This document shows positions 1 to 5,761 of a stretch of DNA of 10,519 nucleotides, one piece after another. The stretch's first letter is position 1. The number at the start of each line of letters is the position of its first letter. A program made the translations under genes and the position numbers. The notes under the pieces were generated by a model. That model saw only the letters and a program-made list of their open reading frames with translations, ran no database searches and had not been told where the DNA came from. Origin of the DNA: Flammeovirgaceae bacterium UBA2786 (GTDB taxonomy: Bacteria > Bacteroidota > Bacteroidia > Cytophagales > Cyclobacteriaceae); the NCBI GenBank assembly GCA_002352225.1, contig DEIA01000076.1, positions 36,728 to 47,246 of the forward strand. The letters are read 5' to 3'.

Positions 1-99
1 GTGGCTGTTTCGCCCGGCAATGGCAAACATCGGCTTACATTGGTAGACGAGTCGGGCAATATTGTTGAACAGGTGTTTAGTATAATTTCAGAGAACTAA
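1..99 (+). CDS. pbpC: Penicillin-binding protein 1C, C-terminal end (5' partial)
   Basis: The frame is open from the first base to a TAA stop and encodes the last 32 residues of a protein that begins outside the window. The tail contains GNGKHRLTLVDESGN followed by a short beta-strand ending in FSIISEN. This resembles the end of the C-terminal beta-domain of PBP1C, where a GxH-LTLVDxxGN strand pair closes the protein. PBP1C proteins are membrane-anchored peptidoglycan glycosyltransferase/transpeptidases that act in the periplasm. None of the catalytic domains are visible here, so the assignment rests only on this short signature and is moderate. The initial GTG is simply the first codon in the window and should not be read as a start. 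The next gene begins 96 bp downstream on the same strand. Confidence 0.62.
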   Translation: MAVSPGNGKHRLTLVDESGNIVEQVFSIISEN

Positions 100-195
100 G
101 TACCTTTGAATCAGTAACTTTCTTTTTGGAATATCGATACGTGCGCTGGGTATAGTTACTTATTTTTTAATTGTACCATTTAACCCCGATGTGAT

Positions 196-1416
196 ATGCG
201 CCCATTTTTTTATCTGGCGGTGTTTATTTTTTGCAGCCCCTGGCTAATGGCACAGGAAAAACCACACACCGATCAATCCCTTTATGTGGTAATAGGAGCT
301 TTTGGTGTTCCGCGAAATGCCATCGAGTTTACCGAGAACGCCAGGAAGCAAGGCTTCCCCGCACAGTTTGAACTGAACCCCAAACGAAAACTCTTTTATG
401 TGTACATTCTACATACAGAAGATCGTAAGGAAGCCATTACAGAAACTATTAAACAACAAAAGCAATCACCCTTTCACGATACCTGGATGTATCAGGGATT
501 GTTGGGTGATAACCCGCAGGTAGTGAAGATAAGCGAAACAGAACGCAAGCAGGTTATAGAAGCTTTGGTAGATGAGAAAAAAATAACCCCGGCCGATACG
601 ATTAAACAGGTCTCAATATCAACCCCTACGGTTACCGAAGTAAAAAGTGAAAAACCTATAGACAAACCCGAAGAAAAATCAATAACACCGCTGGCACCCG
701 CCAATAGCCGTACTTTCTTATTCAGGATAACAGCATTAGCCGATCAGGATACCCTTGCGGGAGATGTAGATGTATTTGATGCCGATGCTACTGCAGCAAA
801 GAAGAGAAAGATGGCTACATACAGAGGTAACGATGCTGTAACGGTTAAGTCGGTGAATAAATCGGGAAATATGGTATTGGAGTGTGAAGTATTTGGTTAT
901 CGCAAACTGCAGGTGCCCCTTAATTTCAATAACCCGGATAGTGTTGAAGGAGTTACAATCGAAAACAACGTGATACAGGTGCCGTTCGAACTGGTACGAT
1001 TACAGAAGGGCGACAAAGCCATTATGTTTAATGTATACTTTTATAAAGATGCAGCCGTAATGAGGCCCGAGTCGCGCTATGAAGTAAACAGTTTACTGGA
1101 GATGATGAATGAAAACCCGGATTACAAGATTGTGATTCATGGACACACCAACGGAAACGCGGCTGGTAAAATAATATCACTGGGGGCCAGCAAGAATTTC
1201 TTTCAATTAACTACCGATAACAAGGAGGGGCGGGGTTCAGCCAAGAAATTATCAGAAGAACGGGCTCTTTTGCTGAAGCAGTTTCTGATTGAAAACAAGG
1301 TGAGTGCAGACCGTATTCAGGTTAAAGCATGGGGTGGTAATCAGCCCATTTATGATGTAGACCATGCCTCGGCCCATGCCAATGTACGGGTTGAAATAGA
1401 GATTTTGGAAGATTAA
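196..1416 (+). CDS. Secreted SPOR-like / OmpA-like domain protein (first of tandem pair)
   Basis: The 406-residue protein begins with a signal peptide (residues 1-19, probable cleavage after LMA). Residues about 28-103 form a SPOR-like domain (YVVIGAF, later FYVYIL and a closing TWMYQGLLG), a fold known to bind peptidoglycan glycan strands. A charged Glu/Lys/Pro/Thr linker (about 105-172) leads to a beta-rich middle domain (about 172-270). Residues about 280-406 are an OmpA-like C-terminal domain with IHGHTNGN and LSEERA. No transmembrane beta-barrel or lipobox is visible, so a soluble periplasmic protein is likely. The canonical GHTD aspartate, which contacts diaminopimelate in OmpA-family domains, is Asn319. 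The LS..RA arginine is present (Arg356), but 37 residues away instead of about 15. The ATG at 196 is directly followed by the signal peptide, which supports it as start. The paralog at 1529-2725 has the same architecture. The exact role is unknown; peptidoglycan attachment is inferred. Confidence 0.85.
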   Translation: MRPFFYLAVFIFCSPWLMAQEKPHTDQSLYVVIGAFGVPRNAIEFTENARKQGFPAQFELNPKRKLFYVYILHTEDRKEAITETIKQQKQSPFHDTWMYQGLLGDNPQVVKISETERKQVIEALVDEKKITPADTIKQVSISTPTVTEVKSEKPIDKPEEKSITPLAPANSRTFLFRITALADQDTLAGDVDVFDADATAAKKRKMATYRGNDAVTVKSVNKSGNMVLECEVFGYRKLQVPLNFNNPDSVEGVTIENNVIQVPFELVRLQKGDKAIMFNVYFYKDAAVMRPESRYEVNSLLEMMNENPDYKIVIHGHTNGNAAGKIISLGASKNFFQLTTDNKEGRGSAKKLSEERALLLKQFLIENKVSADRIQVKAWGGNQPIYDVDHASAHANVRVEIEILED

Positions 1417-1470
1417 ACTCATTGGTAATTCTGGCAGATTTATGCGTTACCAAAGCATAATGCCATAAAA

Positions 1471-1503
1471 TTTGCGGTTTACTTGCATAAAGTATTATCT
1501 TGG
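1471..1503 (+). promoter_or_regulatory. Candidate Bacteroidota-type promoter of the second SPOR-OmpA gene
   Basis: TTTG at 1471-1474 is followed after 21 nt by TATCTTGG at 1496-1503, which matches seven of eight positions of the TAnnTTTG -7 element at the expected spacing. Transcription would begin near 1509-1511, leaving a leader of about 20 nt before the ATG at 1529. This fits the start chosen for that gene and argues against the upstream TTG at 1472, which would lie inside the promoter. The element implies that the second paralog can be expressed separately from the first. Confidence 0.45.
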
Positions 1504-1528
1504 TGGCTATTCCCAATCTTCAGGAAGT

Positions 1529-2725
1529 ATGCAAAAATCTTTACGTGCGCTGTTAGTGGTGCTTTTGGTAGCCGGAGGCACTCAGTCAGCAAAAGCTCAG
1601 GCCGAACCTAATTACTATGTGGTTATTGGTGTATTTGCTAAACTGGATAATGCCGTTCGGTACACCGATCAGGCAAATCAAAAGGGGTTTAGTGCGCAGT
1701 ATGCTATTCATTCGCGCAGGCAATGGAACTACGTTTACGTATTTCAAACAACAGAAAAGCGTAAAGCTTTTGCATTTGTAATTCGCTTGCGGGCTGAATC
1801 GGAATTTAAAGAAGCCTGGGTTTACACCGGCCAATTAGGCGAGGCGCAGGGCGGGATAGACCGAAAACCAATTGAAGAAAAACCAGTAGAAGAGAAACCG
1901 GTAATCGAAGAAAAACCAATTGAAGAGAAACCGGTAGTTGTAGTTGAAGAAAAAATTGACTCAGTTGTTCAGAAACCAGTTGAAGAGAAACCGGTTGTAG
2001 AAGAGAAGCCTGTGGTTGTAAAGCCTGCCGGTAAACCTTTTATTTTCAAGTTACAGACTTCTGATGGCCAGGTGGTAACAGGCGAAGTACACGTACAGGA
2101 ATCAACCAATGCAACGCGCTACCAGGCGTTTAAAGGAAATGAGGTTGTTTATGTAGAAGCTCCACAAAACGCACGTGGAAATTATGTGGTAATAACGCAG
2201 GCAGCGGGTTATCAACCGGTAAGTATGATTTTAGGTTATCGCGAGCCCCCCAGCACTGAAACAGGCCCTGATGGAGAAGTTATTATTCCCATTGAAGTAA
2301 GTAAAGTAAAACGTGGCGATTACATAGACTTTACCAATGTGCGTTTCTTCCGTAACTCTTCTATTCTTGAGCCTGTAGCACAAAATGAATTAGATGGTTT
2401 AGTTGATTTGATGAAAGAATCGACCGGATATAAAATTCGGGTTCATGGCCACTGTAATGGTAATCAGGACAAAGAAGGCTCTACCTTAGGATCAAGCACT
2501 AATTACTTTGCATTAGATCCGGGTAAGAATAAGATTGGTAAATTCTCGGCAAAAGAACTTACCAGCGAACGTGCCGCTACGGTTAAAGCATATTTGGTTA
2601 GCCAGGGGATTGAAGCGTCACGTATTGATACGAAAGGTGAGGGTGGAAAAATTCCATTATACCCCGAAGGCGGAACATTAGGCCAATACAACGACAGGAT
2701 TGAAATTGAAATTGTAAAACGATAA
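1529..2725 (+). CDS. Secreted SPOR-like / OmpA-like domain protein with EKP-repeat linker (second of tandem pair)
   Basis: From the ATG at 1529 the protein has 398 residues. The frame is open upstream to a TTG at 1472, but the ATG gives a clean signal peptide (MQKSLRALLVVLLVAGG, cleavage after AKA, residue 23) and is preceded by AGGAAG. Residues 29-105 are a SPOR-like domain that aligns with the upstream paralog (YYVVIGVF, NYVYVF, AWVYTGQLG). Residues 113-166 are a repetitive Glu-Glu-Lys-Pro-Val linker, followed by a beta-rich domain (about 170-265) and an OmpA-like domain (about 275-398). The OmpA motif reads GHCNGN with Asn310 in place of the usual Asp, and LTSERA with Arg348. A 23-residue insertion separates them, as in the paralog. 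A periplasmic peptidoglycan-linked role is inferred; the biological function is unknown. The gene arose by tandem duplication and ends at a strong terminator. Confidence 0.87.
   Translation: MQKSLRALLVVLLVAGGTQSAKAQAEPNYYVVIGVFAKLDNAVRYTDQANQKGFSAQYAIHSRRQWNYVYVFQTTEKRKAFAFVIRLRAESEFKEAWVYTGQLGEAQGGIDRKPIEEKPVEEKPVIEEKPIEEKPVVVVEEKIDSVVQKPVEEKPVVEEKPVVVKPAGKPFIFKLQTSDGQVVTGEVHVQESTNATRYQAFKGNEVVYVEAPQNARGNYVVITQAAGYQPVSMILGYREPPSTETGPDGEVIIPIEVSKVKRGDYIDFTNVRFFRNSSILEPVAQNELDGLVDLMKESTGYKIRVHGHCNGNQDKEGSTLGSSTNYFALDPGKNKIGKFSAKELTSERAATVKAYLVSQGIEASRIDTKGEGGKIPLYPEGGTLGQYNDRIEIEIVKR
1865..2026 (+). repeat. In-frame EEKPV/EEKPI repeat tract
   Basis: About eight imperfect copies of a Lys-Pro-(Val/Ile)-Glu-Glu unit (roughly 15 nt each) encode residues 113-166 of the second SPOR-OmpA protein. 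The copies differ at synonymous positions (AAACCA, AAACCG, AAGCCT). An interruption, VVVVEEKIDSVVQ, splits the tract. It lies between the SPOR-like and beta-rich domains and probably acts as an extended charged periplasmic spacer. The first paralog has only a non-repetitive linker with isolated EKP motifs, so the tract probably expanded after duplication. Confidence 0.85.
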
Positions 2726-2738
2726 GTAACAACAACTA

Positions 2739-2778
2739 AAACAAGAAGCGCCCCTACAGGTAGGGGCGTTTCTTGTTT
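2739..2778. terminator. Bidirectional intrinsic terminator between convergent genes
   Basis: The arms 2739-2757 and 2760-2778 are complementary along their whole length with a single G-U pair. The core is GCGCCCCTAC / GTAGGGGCG and the outer part is AAACAAGAA / TTCTTGTTT. The A-rich left flank and T-rich right flank give a U-rich tail on both strands. It sits 14 bp after the stop of the second SPOR-OmpA gene (+) and 42 bp beyond the stop of the cystathionine beta-synthase gene (-), so it can end both transcripts. Confidence 0.88.
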
Positions 2779-2819
2779 ACACCTAAGCGTGTACTACTGT
2801 TTATGACGTACGTATACGT

Positions 2820-4190
2820 TTACATCGTCATCGCTTTTAGAATATCGTGCTGTGTAATAATGTGAGCTTTTTCCAGCTCATCGCGCACCAGCAAAGCTTT
2901 GTTGGTTTTGTTTAGCATAGATGAGAGTACGTCTAATGTGCTGTCTAATGCAACCACCTGCATGGGTTTGTCCATAATTTCGCCCACAGCTTTATCTTTA
3001 ATGGTAGGGTCCTGAATGATTTTATCAATCAGCGATGATGTAGTTACGCTTCCTACAAACTCATCGCCTTCCAACACAGGCATTTGATCTACACCTTCTT
3101 TATTCATTATACGTATCGCTTCGCCTATGCTCGAGTTCTTGGTTACGGTAAGCAAGGTATCTTTTCCATTACGCCTGGAGATGATCTCGCGGGCAGTACC
3201 GTAAGCACGTTCTTCCAGAAAACCGTGATCTTTCATCCACATGTCGTTATACACTTTGTTTAAGTAACGCGTTCCATGGTCGGGTAACAGAATTACCATT
3301 ACATCGTCTTTCTTCAGGTTTTCTTTAGCATACTCCAGTGCACCATGCAGCGCTGATCCACTGCTCCAACCTACAAACAATCCTTCCTCGCGGGCAAGTC
3401 TGCGTGCAGCAATGGCTCCGTCTTTATCTGTCACTTTTATAAAATGATCGATTGCATCAAAGTCTACATTCTTTGGTAAAATATCTTCGCCAAAGCCTTC
3501 TGTTAAGTATGGGTATATTTCATTTCTATCAAAAATGCCCGTCTCTTTATATTTTTTAAAAACCGATCCGTACGTATCAATACCAACGGCTACAAGGTTA
3601 GGTTTTTGTTGTTTCAGATAGCGGGCTGTGCCACACATAGAGCCACCGGTGCCTACTGTGGCTACGTAATGTGTAATTTTTCCACCGGTTTGATTCCAGA
3701 TTTCGGGCCCGGTAGTTTCAAAGTGTGCCTGCGCATTAGATGGATTATCGTACTGGTTTGGATATATAGAATTAGGAATTTCTTTATTCAGTTTGCGCGC
3801 TACTGAATAGTAAGAACGGGGGTCTTCAGGTTCTACGTTAGTAGGGCACACAATTACCTCGGCCCCCACAGCTCGCAGAATGTTAATTTTCTCCTGCGAT
3901 TGTTTATCGGCCATAGTAAAAATGCATTTATACCCTTTTGCAACAGCCGTAAGGGCAAGCCCCATGCCGGTGTTACCACTGGTTCCTTCAATAATGGTTC
4001 CTCCCGGTTTAAGCAAACCGGCCTTTTCGGCATCTTCAATCATCTTTAACGCCATGCGGTCTTTGGTAGAATTGCCCGGATTGAAGTATTCAACTTTGGC
4101 CAGCACGGTACCGGCAATTCCTTTTACTACTTTGTTTAAGCGAACCATTGGGGTATTACCAATGGTTTCAATAATTGAATTGTAAATCAT
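2820..4190 (-). CDS. Cystathionine beta-synthase (PLP enzyme with C-terminal CBS-domain pair)
   Basis: The 456-residue cytosolic enzyme is expected to condense serine with homocysteine to cystathionine in transsulfuration. The fold-type II PLP core spans about residues 1-330. Visible landmarks are IGNTPMVRL at the N-terminus, the Schiff-base lysine Lys43 in NSTKDR, the TSGNTG loop (70-75), the NQYDNPSN segment near 145-152 and the phosphate-binding loop GTGGS (180-184). Residues about 340-456 form two CBS motifs (VDQMPVLEGDEFVGSVT and KALLVRDELEKAHIITQHDI), which in this family usually bind adenosyl ligands and regulate activity. The N-terminal heme-binding extension of animal enzymes is absent. 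The frame extends to 4220, but the Met at 4190 begins the family-typical MIYNSIIETIGNTP and was chosen as start. O-acetylserine-dependent cysteine synthase is the main alternative; the CBS tail and the NQYDNPSN segment favour CBS. It is the last gene of the minus-strand block. Confidence 0.88.
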   Translation of the reverse strand: MIYNSIIETIGNTPMVRLNKVVKGIAGTVLAKVEYFNPGNSTKDRMALKMIEDAEKAGLLKPGGTIIEGTSGNTGMGLALTAVAKGYKCIFTMADKQSQEKINILRAVGAEVIVCPTNVEPEDPRSYYSVARKLNKEIPNSIYPNQYDNPSNAQAHFETTGPEIWNQTGGKITHYVATVGTGGSMCGTARYLKQQKPNLVAVGIDTYGSVFKKYKETGIFDRNEIYPYLTEGFGEDILPKNVDFDAIDHFIKVTDKDGAIAARRLAREEGLFVGWSSGSALHGALEYAKENLKKDDVMVILLPDHGTRYLNKVYNDMWMKDHGFLEERAYGTAREIISRRNGKDTLLTVTKNSSIGEAIRIMNKEGVDQMPVLEGDEFVGSVTTSSLIDKIIQDPTIKDKAVGEIMDKPMQVVALDSTLDVLSSMLNKTNKALLVRDELEKAHIITQHDILKAMTM

Positions 4191-4209
4191 ATACGTTAAT
4201 TGATGATGG

Positions 4210-4217
4210 TAAAGGTA
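4210..4217 (-). promoter_or_regulatory. Weak -7-like element upstream of the cystathionine beta-synthase gene
   Basis: On the minus strand the bases read TACCTTTA, seven of eight matches to the Bacteroidota TAnnTTTG element. A start of transcription near 4203 would leave a leader of about 13 nt before the ATG at 4190. I cannot find a TTG/TTTG -33 element 19-21 nt upstream, so this is only a candidate for separate expression of the gene from the pyr genes. Confidence 0.25.
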
Positions 4218-4228
4218 CAAATTAACGG

Positions 4229-4244
4229 GCTAACAGAAGTTAGC
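4229..4244. other. Small perfect hairpin between pyrB and the CBS gene
   Basis: GCTAAC and GTTAGC form a perfect six-base-pair stem around a four-base loop, 12 bp beyond the pyrB stop. There is no T-run after it in the minus-strand direction, so it is not a classical intrinsic terminator. It may attenuate, stabilise the pyrB mRNA end, or be chance. Confidence 0.35.
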
Positions 4245-4256
4245 GTAGTGTTAAAA

Positions 4257-5183
4257 TCAGGCCGTTGCGCCAGCCAACAGGTAAAGTACAGCCATGCGTA
4301 CGGCTACTCCGTTTTCTACCTGATCTAGTATGATTGAATGTGCAGAATCGGCTGCATCACTACTCAATTCAACTCCACGGTTTATGGGGCCGGGGTGCAT
4401 TATTACAATTTGTTTCTTCAGATTGTCGAGCATCTTTTTGCTGATGCCGTAATACAAAGAATATTCCCGTAAGGATGGAAAGTATTTGATTTGTTGTCTT
4501 TCTAGTTGAATGCGCAATACGTTGGCCACATCGCACCACTCCAATGCTTTTTTTACATCTAATTCTATTTGTACACCCAAAGAACCAATAAACTTAGGTA
4601 ATAAAGTAGGTGGCCCGCATACCATTACTTTAGCACCCAGTTTTTGCAAAGCAAAAATGTTTGACAGGGCTACGCGGGAGTGAAGAATATCGCCAATAAT
4701 AGCCACCTTTTTTCCCTGCACATCACCCAATTTTTCGCGTATGGAAAATGTATCGAGCAGGGCTTGCGTAGGGTGCTCATGAGTGCCATCACCGGCATTT
4801 ACAATATTGGCTTTAATATATTTCGATAAAAAATGGGGTGCGCCCACACTGGCATGCCGCATTACTACCATGTCTACCTTCATGGCTAATATGTTGTGCA
4901 CGGTATCCAGTAATGTTTCGCCTTTCTTAACAGAGCTGGTAGAAGCCGAAAAATTTACCACATCGGCCGAGAGTCTTTTTTCGGCCAATTCAAAAGAGAG
5001 CCTGGTGCGGGTTGAGTTTTCAAAGAAGATGTTGGCAATGGTAATATCGCGTAACGAGGGTACTTTTTTAATAGGCCTGTTAATAACTTCTTTAAATGTA
5101 TCGGCAGTTTCAAAAATCAATTCAATGTCCTTGGCGGTGATATTTTTAATTCCGAGCAGGTGACGTTGACTGAGTGAAGACAT
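4257..5183 (-). CDS. pyrB: Aspartate carbamoyltransferase, catalytic chain
   Basis: The 308-residue cytosolic enzyme joins carbamoyl phosphate and aspartate to form carbamoyl aspartate in de novo pyrimidine synthesis. The length is normal for the catalytic chain. The carbamoyl-phosphate motif STRTR is at 57-61 and the mobile loop SSVKKGE at 83-89, with its lysine supplied to the neighbouring subunit in known structures. HPTQ is at 137-140, GDILHSRVA at 164-172, an RIQLER segment at 224-229 and HPGPINRG at 263-270. No active-site residue appears to be missing. The start lies only 3 bp after the pyrR stop, which indicates one transcript and probably translational coupling. No regulatory chain gene (pyrI) is adjacent, so a regulation mode without PyrI, at least locally, is inferred. 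Confidence 0.95.
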   Translation of the reverse strand: MSSLSQRHLLGIKNITAKDIELIFETADTFKEVINRPIKKVPSLRDITIANIFFENSTRTRLSFELAEKRLSADVVNFSASTSSVKKGETLLDTVHNILAMKVDMVVMRHASVGAPHFLSKYIKANIVNAGDGTHEHPTQALLDTFSIREKLGDVQGKKVAIIGDILHSRVALSNIFALQKLGAKVMVCGPPTLLPKFIGSLGVQIELDVKKALEWCDVANVLRIQLERQQIKYFPSLREYSLYYGISKKMLDNLKKQIVIMHPGPINRGVELSSDAADSAHSIILDQVENGVAVRMAVLYLLAGATA

Positions 5184-5186
5184 GGT

Positions 5187-5732
5187 TCAGACCTTATTAT
5201 TAATTAACCAGATTCTGTTTTGTTTGTGCCCCTGGGCTACTAATTCGACTAATACCCGTTGCGACTCCAGGGTGTTTACATATTTCCCTACATAGTCGGC
5301 AGCAATAGGCAAATCGCGGGTGTGGGTGCGATCTACCAATACCAATAGTTCAACTTTTTCGGGCCTGCCAAAGGCAATCATGGCATCGAGTGCGGCTCGT
5401 ACGGTGCGGCCGGTAAACAACACATCATCTACCAGAATTACGCGTTTACCCTCAATTACAAAAGAAACCCGGGTTTCGCTTGCTTTGGCGGGGGTATCGC
5501 GCCTGCGAAAGTCATCGCGATAGAAAGTGGCATCGAGGTAGCCAAGGGGAACTTCTTTTTTGGCTAGTGTTCTTATCTTTTGCTGTACAAGTTCGGCCAG
5601 AAAAATGCCGCGGGGTTGTAATCCTAAAATTACGCTATCATCAAAACTGCCATGATTTTCGATTAATTGCTCGCAAAGACGGCTTAGGGTAATATCGAGC
5701 AGGTCTGAATCGAGAATGAGTTTTTTCTGCAT
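5187..5732 (-). CDS. pyrR: Bifunctional pyr operon regulator / uracil phosphoribosyltransferase PyrR
   Basis: The 181-residue protein is a type I phosphoribosyltransferase of the PyrR family. The PRPP-binding signature VILVDDVLFTGRT is at 98-110. GLQPRGIFLA (37-46), the YRDDF stretch (71-75) and VELLVLVDR further on complete the fold. In Firmicutes PyrR binds pyr mRNA and UMP and controls attenuation; in other groups it may act mainly as a uracil phosphoribosyltransferase. The location immediately before pyrB supports a pyrimidine role. The gap to the upstream gene is only 29 bp and shows no anti-terminator/terminator pair, so the Firmicutes attenuation mechanism is not supported at this position. 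The ATG at 5732 gives the standard length and N-terminus. Confidence 0.93.
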   Translation of the reverse strand: MQKKLILDSDLLDITLSRLCEQLIENHGSFDDSVILGLQPRGIFLAELVQQKIRTLAKKEVPLGYLDATFYRDDFRRRDTPAKASETRVSFVIEGKRVILVDDVLFTGRTVRAALDAMIAFGRPEKVELLVLVDRTHTRDLPIAADYVGKYVNTLESQRVLVELVAQGHKQNRIWLINNKV

Positions 5733-5761
5733 GCCTGCGCGAAAATAGCAAAAAAGTATGG

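Noticed and set aside
100..195. Promoter for the first SPOR-OmpA gene
   Set aside because: TATTTTTT at 161-168 resembles a -7 element and TTTG occurs at 125-128, but the 32-nt spacing is too long, so no site is assigned.
1472..1528. TTG at 1472 as start of the second SPOR-OmpA gene
   Set aside because: It would add 19 residues before a clear signal peptide and lies within the best promoter candidate; the ATG at 1529 fits better.
1865..2026. Short regularly spaced repeats that could suggest a CRISPR array
   Set aside because: The repeats are contiguous, about 15 nt long, in frame with the coding sequence and have no spacers; they encode a protein linker.
3880..4185. Plus-strand open frame of 101 codons opposite the CBS gene
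   Set aside because: It is antisense to the highly conserved PLP core and has no recognisable product, so it is a shadow of the real gene.
4783..5163. Plus-strand open frame of 126 codons opposite pyrB
   Set aside because: It lies fully antisense to conserved pyrB motifs and has no signal of its own.
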